DNA of 31,286 nt from Akkermansiaceae bacterium UBA1518 (GTDB lineage: Bacteria > Verrucomicrobiota > Verrucomicrobiia > Verrucomicrobiales > Akkermansiaceae), in contig DCQM01000055.1 in NCBI GenBank assembly GCA_002323895.1, positions 1 to 31,286 of the forward strand, given 5' to 3'. Below are positions 1 through 6,594 of the stretch, in pieces (positions within the stretch are counted from its first letter, which is position 1; each line of letters starts with the position of its first letter). The notes under the pieces were generated by a model. The model saw only the letters and a program-made list of their open reading frames with translations, had not been told where the DNA came from and ran no database searches. Position numbers and translations under genes: made by a program.

Positions 1-501
1 GAAGAAGTGAGGGCATTCTACGATGAGCACCGGAAAGAATACCAGACTCCGGCCGAGGCTCGAAGTTTACACTTGATGAAGACCTTAAATGAGGAGACGA
101 CGTCGGACGAGGTATTCTCGAAGCTTTGCATCGTGCGTGAAGAAATTTTAGAGGGCGGCGATTTTGAGGAAATAGCAAAGCGTGAAACCGAAAAGTCGAC
201 GGGTGAATTAGATCTAGGGTGGATTTCGCTGGATCGGCCTACAAATCCTTTCGAGGCAACTTTATTTTCGATGCGTGATGACGAGGTGTCTCCGGTGATT
301 GTTTACGAGCATGCGATGCATTTAGTGAAGGTGGTTGAGTTAAAGCCAGAGCAGGTAGTGCCTTTTGAGGAGGTGAAGGAGGAGCTTGAGAATCGGGCGT
401 TGGCCCGGAAGCGAAGAGATGCCCTGCAATCTTTGGCAGTAGAGCTTCGCGAAGATGCGGTGATAGAAAAGATCGACACTACTAACGAAGATGAGGATTA
501 A
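1..501 (+). CDS. Parvulin-type peptidyl-prolyl isomerase, C-terminal part (5' truncated by window)
   Basis: The reading frame is open from the first base, so the true start lies upstream. The visible 166 residues look like a parvulin (PpiC/SurA-type rotamase) domain followed by a charged helical tail. Family-like features are the early 'YQTPAEARSLHLM' strand, the 'GGDFEEIAKRETEKSTGELDLGW' region (compare the usual GGDFxxlAkexSxxxGGdLGW), 'PVIVYEHAMHLVKVVELKPE', and a final helix rich in E, R and K. Such proteins catalyse proline isomerisation and chaperone outer-membrane proteins in the periplasm. The next gene encodes a predicted outer-membrane barrel only 6 bases downstream, so a role in its folding is a reasonable inference. 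The signal peptide cannot be judged here. Confidence 0.8.
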   Translation, partial: EEVRAFYDEHRKEYQTPAEARSLHLMKTLNEETTSDEVFSKLCIVREEILEGGDFEEIAKRETEKSTGELDLGWISLDRPTNPFEATLFSMRDDEVSPVIVYEHAMHLVKVVELKPEQVVPFEEVKEELENRALARKRRDALQSLAVELREDAVIEKIDTTNEDED

Positions 502-507
502 TATCGA

Positions 508-1680
508 ATGAACTTCCGCTGCGCATTTTATCCTACCCTTCCAATTCTCTCGATAGGAACGGCTTCCTCTCAGGAGGCTCTCCGTTATCGTTATCAGTTT
601 TATGATGAAGATAAGGGGCGAATTGATGTCGAGTCCCATTATTTGGATTACCAATTTTCGTGGGGGGAGTGGGGGGAGACTTCAGCAAGTTTACGTCTGG
701 CAGTCGACAGCTTGACTGGGATGACTCCAACAGGGACGCATGCGGCCGGCAACCCGGACGAATGGCTTTTTCAGACAATTACGGATGAGCGCCATGTAAG
801 CGTTGCGACGATTGAGCAAGAACTCGATGATTATACCTTATCTTTCGAATATGCTCACAGCAAAGAGAGCGACTATCGTTCAAATGCCGTGACGGGTAAG
901 GTGAGCCGTCAATTTAATCAGAACAATACGACGGTGACGGCAGGTGCAGCCTTTGCCTTTGACGAAGTTTTGGCGACTCCGTTCACCAATAACTTTGAGG
1001 ATCAGGATAAGGATACGGTCGACCTTAATATTGGGATTTCGCAAATTCTTAGTCGCAATACGCTTTTTGACCTCAACTTGGGCTATGGTCGCAACACAGG
1101 ATATCTTGGAGATCCCTATCGCCGGATTTCCCAGATTCGGACAGTCGTGATTGACGGAATATTTGGGCCTCGTGAAGTGACTGACACATTCGATTATGCG
1201 GAGAACCGGCCCAACGAACTAGATCGTTTCGTGACAAAAGCCAGTGTCCGGCATTACTTCCAACAGGCTAATGCCGCGCTGAAATGTTCTTACCGTTTTT
1301 TCGCAAATACGAATAGCGTGGAGGGACATACCTTTGAGCTGAAGTGGATTCAGGAGATTAATCAGCAGTTAAGTCTAACCCCATATGTGCGGTATTACCG
1401 GCAAAGTGAGGCGGATTTTTATTACACTTCACTCACTGGAACGGGGGTCGATGGGACTGATCGGATCGATGGGAGCGGCCCAAATTACTCCTCGGATTAT
1501 CGCCTCTCCAAGTTGGAGGCGCTCACATACGGGGTGCGAGTCGCTTGGGAGCCAATTGAGAATATGACGCTTGATCTGCAATGGGAGCGCTATGAGATGG
1601 AGGGTTTAAATCCGCAAACTCCTGCATCCTTTTTTCCCTCCGCACATGTTCTCTCGCTTGGAGCGCAGTTCCGCTTCTAA
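508..1680 (+). CDS. DUF3570 family predicted outer-membrane beta-barrel protein
   Basis: 390 residues. The N-terminus (MNFRCAFYPTLPILSIGTASS) resembles a short signal peptide. The rest is dense in alternating aromatic/polar beta strands and closes with a strand ending in F (HVLSLGAQFRF), typical of outer-membrane barrels. Family-like hallmarks recognised from memory are 'VDSLTGMTPTG', a 'GISQILSRNTLFDLNLGYG' strand, 'GYLGDPYR', and the late 'LTPYVRYYRQSEADFY' strand. DUF3570 proteins are commonly encoded beside ApbE and DUF4266 genes, and both follow here. Function is unknown; a pore or scaffold for the DUF4266 lipoprotein is inference. It lies 6 bases after the parvulin gene and 7 bases before ApbE, consistent with one operon. 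Confidence 0.82.
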   Translation: MNFRCAFYPTLPILSIGTASSQEALRYRYQFYDEDKGRIDVESHYLDYQFSWGEWGETSASLRLAVDSLTGMTPTGTHAAGNPDEWLFQTITDERHVSVATIEQELDDYTLSFEYAHSKESDYRSNAVTGKVSRQFNQNNTTVTAGAAFAFDEVLATPFTNNFEDQDKDTVDLNIGISQILSRNTLFDLNLGYGRNTGYLGDPYRRISQIRTVVIDGIFGPREVTDTFDYAENRPNELDRFVTKASVRHYFQQANAALKCSYRFFANTNSVEGHTFELKWIQEINQQLSLTPYVRYYRQSEADFYYTSLTGTGVDGTDRIDGSGPNYSSDYRLSKLEALTYGVRVAWEPIENMTLDLQWERYEMEGLNPQTPASFFPSAHVLSLGAQFRF

Positions 1681-1687
1681 TACAACA

Positions 1688-2632
1688 ATGAATACAAATC
1701 TGACCGGCGGGCTTTTTAAGCTAAAGTTCAAGGCGCTGGGAACGGTGTGCGAGGTTCAATTTCGGTCGGTATCAGTTGAGATTGCGAAAGAGTTTCGTAA
1801 GTTGGGTTTAGGATGGTTGCGGGATTTTGAGGAAAAGTGGTCACGGTTTAAACCAACTAGTCTGCTGTGCCAGATCAATGCAGAAGCTGGGCGTTCGGGG
1901 GTAGAGATTTCGAAAGCTGACGAAGAAATTTTAAGGCTCTGCGAGCATACCTTTCAAATTTCAGGGGGGTTGAATGACCCGACTTCATTACCGCTTACAA
2001 GTTTGTGGGACCGGGCAGGAAGAGAGGACCGATTGCCTTCGAGTGAGGAGATTGAGGCAGCAAAAAATTTGATTTCATGGCCTATGGTTGAGTGGGGGGA
2101 TGGAAGGGTCTTCCTTCCTGAAAATGGAATGGCGTTGGAGATTGGCGGATTTGGAAAGGAATACGCGGTGGATCGTCTTATCGGTTTTGCGAAGCGTTTG
2201 GGAATTGTTGATTGCTTGGTTGATCTGGGGCGCGATGTGTCAGCGCTTGGCCAACCGCCAAACGGGCCGGTTTGGGTGGTCGGGATTGAGGACGCAAAGG
2301 AAGAAGACGCGGTGGCGTTTCGCTTGGCAGTGAGTGGCAAAGGTTTGGCGACCTCAGGGAATGGACGGAGGTATAGAATGATCAAAGGAAAGAAGTTTGG
2401 CCATATCATTGATCCGAGAAGCGGTTGGCCAGCCGAGAATGATCTCCTGACTGCTTCTTGCTTGGCAGATGACTGTTTGACAGCGGGCATTTTATCGACG
2501 AATGCTTGTATTATCGGGGAGAAGGAAGGATTAGAAAACATTGAGCGTAGCTTTGGTGTCGATGCCGTCCTTCAAACGACCAATAATAACTTTCATAGCT
2601 CCAACATTCATCGATATGTCCTTGGCTCTTAA
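1688..2632 (+). CDS. apbE: ApbE-like FAD:protein FMN transferase
   Basis: 314 residues from the ATG at 1688. An in-frame ATG at 1646 would overlap the previous gene and add residues unlike the family. ApbE enzymes move FMN from FAD onto a Ser/Thr of a target protein. Visible family signatures are 'FKALGTVCEVQF' at the start, 'EIGGFGKEYAVDRLIGFAK' (compare DlGGiAKGyAvD), 'CLVDLGRDVSALG', 'GHIIDPRSGWPA', and 'ADDCLTAGILSTNACI', where the metal-binding Asp and the TA motif usually sit. Two things are odd. There is no signal peptide or lipobox, although many ApbE proteins are periplasmic lipoproteins. No neighbouring product shows a plain S/T-G-A-S/T flavinylation motif. The 3' end overlaps the DUF4266 gene by 17 bases. 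Confidence 0.87.
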   Translation: MNTNLTGGLFKLKFKALGTVCEVQFRSVSVEIAKEFRKLGLGWLRDFEEKWSRFKPTSLLCQINAEAGRSGVEISKADEEILRLCEHTFQISGGLNDPTSLPLTSLWDRAGREDRLPSSEEIEAAKNLISWPMVEWGDGRVFLPENGMALEIGGFGKEYAVDRLIGFAKRLGIVDCLVDLGRDVSALGQPPNGPVWVVGIEDAKEEDAVAFRLAVSGKGLATSGNGRRYRMIKGKKFGHIIDPRSGWPAENDLLTASCLADDCLTAGILSTNACIIGEKEGLENIERSFGVDAVLQTTNNNFHSSNIHRYVLGS

Positions 2633-2831
2633 AATATTCGCTGCGCTTGCCTTTCTCTTTCCCTCCTGCACCGTGGTGTCAACACCAGAGGAGCGAAGTA
2701 ACCTGGCCACAAAAGTGATGTCGCCCGAGCGCGATCCCCTGGGTGAGGCAATGTCTGACCATATGTATTTTTCCCGTGAAGCTTCCCAGGGAGGAAATGG
2801 AATTGGCGGAGGGGGTTGCGGCTGTAACTAG
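2616..2831 (+). CDS. DUF4266 family small lipoprotein with GGGGCGCN C-terminus
   Basis: 71 residues from the ATG at 2616. This start gives a lipoprotein signal (MSLALKIFAALAFLFPSC) with lipobox-like F-P-S-C, so the mature protein would begin at Cys18. An upstream start in the same frame (2541) would sit deep inside apbE and bury the signal. The mature part is short: a 'TPEERSNLATKVMSPERDP' stretch, 'MSDHMYFSREAS', then a glycine-rich tail ending in G-G-G-G-C-G-C-N. That tail and the 'HMYFSREA' segment match what I recall of DUF4266. The two C-terminal cysteines one residue apart could bind metal, form a redox disulfide or carry a modification; none of this is demonstrated. The 17-base overlap with apbE implies coupled translation. 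Confidence 0.85.
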   Translation: MSLALKIFAALAFLFPSCTVVSTPEERSNLATKVMSPERDPLGEAMSDHMYFSREASQGGNGIGGGGCGCN

Positions 2832-2843
2832 ATTTTTAGAAGA

Positions 2844-3725
2844 ATGAACTATCGAATTGCATACGACCGCGCTGTCAATGTGACAGCGAGTGGACTTGCC
2901 ATGGTGGCCCAACGGCTTCCCTTAGTTAAGAATCTTACTCCAATATTTGGGGGAACTGGAGGAAGTCATTTTGCGGCGCCATTGGCGGTGACTTTCGTTG
3001 GAACTCACGCTCTGTCCGGCCAGTCGATCATGCTCCAACAAACCAACACGAGCGAACCGACGGATGTCATCGAGGTTGAGATTGGCGAGGCTTTCCAGTG
3101 GGAGTTCAAGGCCACCCGTTATAATATTTCATCGTTTGGAATTGTTAATGACAATGGCACTGATCAACTGCCTGCTGGAGTCGTGGCGATTGGGCCCCAA
3201 AGCGGAATAGGAACAATCGGAGGAATTCCGGAAGAGCCAGGGACCTTTACCCTTACGATCACCGGTTACAGAGGGAATAATCAACGAAGTAGCCAGACGC
3301 TCCCTCTTGATTTAACCCTCATCGTTAAAGATTCAGTCGGAAGTCCGTTCAAGATCTTCATGTCGGACCATTTTACCGCGGAGGAATTGGCGAATCCTGC
3401 CATCACCGGGCCGACTGCCGACCCTGACCTTGACGGGATCGATAACGCCATGGAGTTCGTGTTAGATCTGAATCCTTCGGCATTTGATGCCATGCCTGGG
3501 ACGATTGGGGTGGATTCTAATAATCCTCAAATGCTCCGCTATGAAATCCCACTGAATGGGCTCGCGACCGCGGCAACGGTTGGGTTTGAAGAATCGGCGA
3601 GCCTTGAGGGTCAGTGGCAACCCACTCTCGGCGAATTTGTTGAACGAACTGATACGATGATTGTTCTGACCGCTCCTTTGGCAGGTAAAAAGTTCTACCG
3701 CCTCAAGGTAACTATCGAAGAGTGA
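2844..3725 (+). CDS. Secreted/envelope Ig-like protein with TSP3-like linker
   Basis: 293 residues, 12 bases after the DUF4266 gene, with a weak purine-rich stretch (tagaaga) before the ATG. The N-terminus is unusual: about 40 residues with no classical signal, then a hydrophobic 'FAAPLAVTFVGTHALSG' segment. Residues about 75-165 look like a putative Ig domain of the He_PIG kind (LPAGVVAIGP...GTIGGIPEEPGTFTLTITGY). A 'DPDLDGIDNAMEF' calcium-type linker follows near residue 195. The last 80 residues, ending in 'KKFYRLKVTIEE', are like short C-terminal domains common in verrucomicrobial exported proteins. Function is unknown. Its place at the end of the DUF3570/ApbE/DUF4266 run suggests an extracellular accessory role (inference). 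It converges on the next gene with a 3-base gap. Confidence 0.7.
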   Translation: MNYRIAYDRAVNVTASGLAMVAQRLPLVKNLTPIFGGTGGSHFAAPLAVTFVGTHALSGQSIMLQQTNTSEPTDVIEVEIGEAFQWEFKATRYNISSFGIVNDNGTDQLPAGVVAIGPQSGIGTIGGIPEEPGTFTLTITGYRGNNQRSSQTLPLDLTLIVKDSVGSPFKIFMSDHFTAEELANPAITGPTADPDLDGIDNAMEFVLDLNPSAFDAMPGTIGVDSNNPQMLRYEIPLNGLATAATVGFEESASLEGQWQPTLGEFVERTDTMIVLTAPLAGKKFYRLKVTIEE

Positions 3726-3728
3726 TCG

Positions 3729-4244
3729 CTATTTCGCGGCTTTTTCGAAGGCGCTTGCGATGAGTTTTTCGAAGTCAGGTTTGGTCTTTTTGAGATCAAC
3801 TTCTTTACCGAGCATCTTAAGAAAGACATCGCCAGAAGGGTGAGGGATGACTGCCCCAAGGAGCATGTATTCTGGTGTGGCGGTTTTGTTACGAGCCATC
3901 ATCGGACCGACCATATATGTGCCAGTCATTGTAACGACAGTAAGCTTTTGCTTACCGAAGGTTTTATCTTCCGGCGTGACTTTTGCTTCACCGTTTTCGA
4001 ACTGGCGCTTCCAACGTTGAATATTGGCCTCAACGCCACCTCCTTGGCCCTCGCCGAAGTGGTAGAATTTGAGGAGGGGGCCGTCCTTTTTGCCGTGGTT
4101 GAGAGCGGCTTTGACCATGTGACTTGAGGTTTTCCCAATGACCCAAGATTTTTCAGGCGTGAAGGTGAAGTTACCGACTTTAAAGGAATCTTGTGCTGAA
4201 AGAGCAGAGAGAGAGAGAGCTAAGATCGCTGCAATAATTTTCAT
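3729..4244 (-). CDS. Secreted hypothetical protein, 171 aa
   Basis: I do not recognise a named family. The first 17 residues (MKIIAAILALSLSALSA) are a clear Sec signal peptide with an A-L-S-A cleavage region. The mature protein is small, basic and beta-rich ('FTPEKSWVIGKTSSHMVKAAL', 'LTVVTMTGTYMVGPM') and ends in a Lys/Ala-rich helix. Verrucomicrobia and Planctomycetes carry many secreted proteins of this general look that start with a 'F..P..W' strand, so it may belong to such a family. It lies 40 bases downstream of the serine hydrolase gene on the same strand and could be co-transcribed with it. Confidence 0.75.
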   Translation of the reverse strand: MKIIAAILALSLSALSAQDSFKVGNFTFTPEKSWVIGKTSSHMVKAALNHGKKDGPLLKFYHFGEGQGGGVEANIQRWKRQFENGEAKVTPEDKTFGKQKLTVVTMTGTYMVGPMMARNKTATPEYMLLGAVIPHPSGDVFLKMLGKEVDLKKTKPDFEKLIASAFEKAAK

Positions 4245-4284
4245 ATCAGAAGTTAAGCGAAGATTTGTGGATGTGCCACGGTTA

Positions 4285-5298
4285 TTATTTAGGGTTCGGG
4301 AGTAGGGTTTTTGCGATCTTGGGGAGCCATTCGACCGCTTTTTTATCAGCAGTGTTCATGGTGATGAGATATCCTCGTTGCTCGATGAGGTTGAGTTGAG
4401 CACGTGCATACCACATCGTGTTTGAGCCGTCATGTTGAAGTTGGACGATCTTACCGTTTTCAACTTTCACACCCCAGCCGAGACCATAATTGGGCTGGAT
4501 TGGAGTGTGGAGTTTTTGGTAATTAGCTTGAGTGAGAAGTTTACCATTTCCGTGGTGCCCCTTGATTTGATCCTGACAAAAAAGAACCCAATCAGACAGG
4601 GAAAGATGAAGGCCGCCAGCGGGACCATACATCGGGGGGTTGTCGTGGCTCACTGGTCTGCCCTTCCAGTGGCCATAAATGGCGGTTGCTCCTTTGGGGG
4701 GGCCGAAGCCCACGCTTATGATTCCAAGTGGCTTGAAGAGATATTGCTCAATTGCTTTTTCCCATGTCGTATCGAGAATTTTTTCAATGACTGCACCGGC
4801 GATGATATACCCAAAGTTTGAATACAAAAATCCTTCGCTCGGTTTTCGTGCTAGGCCTATGACCGTTACTTCTCGTCGGGAGAGCATCCTTTGGGCGCCC
4901 TCTGGATTTGCAGGCAGACCGGCTGTGTGAGAGAGGAGTTGAGTGATGGTTGTCTTCCGGGCGTTGGGGTGAAATTCATCTGCAAGTTTGGGAAAAATCT
5001 CTGACATGGTTGTCTCCCATTTAAGTAGTTTTTTTTCGATAAGAGTCGCCATCAAGGTAGCGGTCATTGCTTTTGCATCGGAGCCGATGTGCCAAACAGA
5101 GTCCTTTTTAACCGCTATGGTGTTGTCAATCCGAGTCGTGCCAGCAATTTCAAAAGTGATAATTTGTTGGCGATCAAAGGCTACAGCCGCTAATCCTGGG
5201 ATATTGGCGACGTTGCGGGCCTTGCTAATGACTTTAGCTGTTTTTCCCGCATTTACCGTGCCGGCAAGGATTGTTAGGGTAAAAACGACTGATCTCAT
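4285..5298 (-). CDS. Secreted serine hydrolase, beta-lactamase class C / PBP-like fold
   Basis: 337 residues with a signal peptide (MRSVVFTLTILAGTVNA). The three catalytic motifs of the beta-lactamase-related serine hydrolases are present: S73-D-A-K76 (SxxK, nucleophile and base), Y159-S-N161 (YxN) and H289-D-G291 (replacing KTG, as in class C-like esterases/peptidases). 'LLSHTAGLPA' after the first motif and 'PAGGLHLSLSDWVLF' before the third are also typical. Likely roles are peptide, ester or amide hydrolysis in the periplasm; the substrate cannot be read from sequence. At 337 residues it is the usual catalytic domain without the C-terminal lipocalin-like extension. It is divergent from the Fur gene, and a perfect inverted repeat lies about 30 bases before its start. 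Confidence 0.88.
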   Translation of the reverse strand: MRSVVFTLTILAGTVNAGKTAKVISKARNVANIPGLAAVAFDRQQIITFEIAGTTRIDNTIAVKKDSVWHIGSDAKAMTATLMATLIEKKLLKWETTMSEIFPKLADEFHPNARKTTITQLLSHTAGLPANPEGAQRMLSRREVTVIGLARKPSEGFLYSNFGYIIAGAVIEKILDTTWEKAIEQYLFKPLGIISVGFGPPKGATAIYGHWKGRPVSHDNPPMYGPAGGLHLSLSDWVLFCQDQIKGHHGNGKLLTQANYQKLHTPIQPNYGLGWGVKVENGKIVQLQHDGSNTMWYARAQLNLIEQRGYLITMNTADKKAVEWLPKIAKTLLPNPK

Positions 5299-5324
5299 CC
5301 TAGGATTCTTGTATCAGGTCTACT

Positions 5325-5349
5325 GAATTATTTCGAATTAGAATAATTC
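5325..5349. promoter_or_regulatory. Perfect 8-bp inverted repeat, candidate Fur-family operator
   Basis: GAATTATT (5325-5332), a 9-base spacer, and its exact reverse complement AATAATTC (5342-5349). The 25-base AT-rich dyad resembles Fur/PerR boxes in size and composition. It lies between the divergent serine hydrolase (start 5298) and the Fur-family gene (start 5399 or 5378), so it could control both, including autoregulation of the regulator and of the sufCBD genes behind it. Binding is inferred, not shown. Confidence 0.55.
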
Positions 5350-5398
5350 CAAATTTCGACTTGCTCTGATAGGATTTGTGAATAGCTTCCCGCCGTCG

Positions 5399-5830
5399 AT
5401 GATTTCGCTCGCCAACAATAAAGATTTGAAGCCGGAAGATTTTCCTTCCGACATCGAAGGTTTGCGAATGACTAGACAACGCCGAGAGGTGCTTGCAGTT
5501 ATTCTGCGCGATCGTGATCACCCTACCGCGAATGATGTTTTTCTTCGCGCTCAAGATCGGATGCCGACAATCTCTTTAGCCACGGTCTACAACTGCCTCG
5601 AGGCGCTCGTGACTCATAATATCGTTCGCCAAGTGAATCTTGATCGCGAGTCGTCGCGATACTGCCCTAATCTTAGCGATCACTGCCACTTCCAGGATGA
5701 GGCTTCCGGAAAAATTCACGACGTAGTTTTCAAGGAAGGAGTCAAACTAGAGGACATCCTTGAACTCCCAAAGGGAACCAAAATCAGTCATCTCGACATA
5801 AGTCTGAAAGGGAATTTTGGAAACAGATAA
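5399..5830 (+). CDS. Fur-family transcriptional regulator upstream of suf genes
   Basis: 143 residues from the ATG at 5399; a GTG at 5378 would add 7 and has an AGGA only 3 bases before it, so the start is uncertain. The N-terminal winged helix is clear: 'LRMTRQRREVLAVILRDRDHPTANDVF' then 'PTISLATVYNCLEALVTHNIV', the family's DNA-recognition helix. The C-terminal part is short. Where Fur/PerR have an HHHF-type metal motif this protein has 'DHCHF', and the paired CxxC structural-zinc motifs are absent. Only 15 bases separate it from sufC, so it probably regulates Fe-S assembly in response to iron, peroxide or cluster status. Which signal it senses cannot be told; calling it Fur, PerR or Zur would be a guess. 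Confidence 0.88.
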   Translation: MISLANNKDLKPEDFPSDIEGLRMTRQRREVLAVILRDRDHPTANDVFLRAQDRMPTISLATVYNCLEALVTHNIVRQVNLDRESSRYCPNLSDHCHFQDEASGKIHDVVFKEGVKLEDILELPKGTKISHLDISLKGNFGNR

Positions 5831-5845
5831 ATTTCACCCAACATC

Positions 5846-6586
5846 ATGAGTCTAACCATCGAAAATCTCCATGCGTCTGTCGACGGAAACAAAATCCTGA
5901 AAGGCTTGAACCTTGAGATTCCGGCTGGAGAAGTGCACGCCATCATGGGTCCCAATGGATCCGGAAAATCAACTCTCTCGAAAATCATCGCCGGCCATGA
6001 CGACTACGAAGTTTCTGAAGGCCGGGTCCTTCTAGATGGGGTAGACATTGAAAAGCTTGCAGTCGACGAACGCTCCCGCGCCGGCATTTTTCTGGCTTTC
6101 CAATATCCTGCCGAGGTTCCGGGGGTTTCCAACGCCAACTTCTTGCGCGCCGCTCTTCAAGCCCGACTTCCCGAAGGCGAAGAAATTGATGCAGTGGCTT
6201 TTTATAAAGATATGTATGCCAAAATGGACGAGCTTGAAATGAACCGCAAGTTCACTAGCCGGTCGGTAAATGAAGGCTTTTCTGGTGGAGAGAAGAAGCG
6301 GAATGAGATCCTGCAGATGATCATGCTCGATCCACGTTATTGTTTGCTCGATGAAACCGACTCAGGTCTTGATATCGATGCGCTGAAGGTGGTCGCCAAA
6401 GGTGTGAATTCGATGCGCTCAGAAAATCGTGGGTTTCTCGTCATCACGCACTACCAGCGTTTGCTCGATTACATTAAGCCTGACCATGTTCACGTCATGG
6501 CTGATGGTCAAATCGTGAAATCTGGTGGCGCCGAATTAGCCCTCAAACTCGAGGAAAGCGGATACGACTTCCTCAAAACTGCCTAA
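5846..6586 (+). CDS. sufC: SufC, ATPase subunit of the SufBCD Fe-S scaffold
   Basis: 246 residues, the usual SufC length. It is a cytosolic ABC-type ATPase whose ATP binding drives rearrangement of the SufBC2D scaffold. Motifs seen: Walker A GPNGSGKS (35-42), Q-loop region 'LAFQYPAEVPG' (83-93, the SufC version), signature SGGEKKR (146-152), Walker B 'CLLDETDSGLD' (166-176) and the H-loop His202. The 'PAEVPGVS' and 'SGGEKKRNEILQM' stretches separate SufC from transporter ATPases. It starts 15 bases after the Fur-family gene and ends 8 bases before sufB. Confidence 0.97.
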   Translation: MSLTIENLHASVDGNKILKGLNLEIPAGEVHAIMGPNGSGKSTLSKIIAGHDDYEVSEGRVLLDGVDIEKLAVDERSRAGIFLAFQYPAEVPGVSNANFLRAALQARLPEGEEIDAVAFYKDMYAKMDELEMNRKFTSRSVNEGFSGGEKKRNEILQMIMLDPRYCLLDETDSGLDIDALKVVAKGVNSMRSENRGFLVITHYQRLLDYIKPDHVHVMADGQIVKSGGAELALKLEESGYDFLKTA

Positions 6587-6594
6587 TATTTTTC

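Noticed and set aside
1954..2541. 195-residue open frame on the - strand within apbE
   Set aside because: It is a shadow of the well-supported ApbE frame, with a Ser/Pro/Arg/Lys-rich composition and no family signature.
2541..2615. Longer N-terminus for the DUF4266 protein starting at 2541
   Set aside because: It would bury the lipoprotein signal 25 residues in and lies wholly within apbE; the ATG at 2616 gives a proper lipobox.
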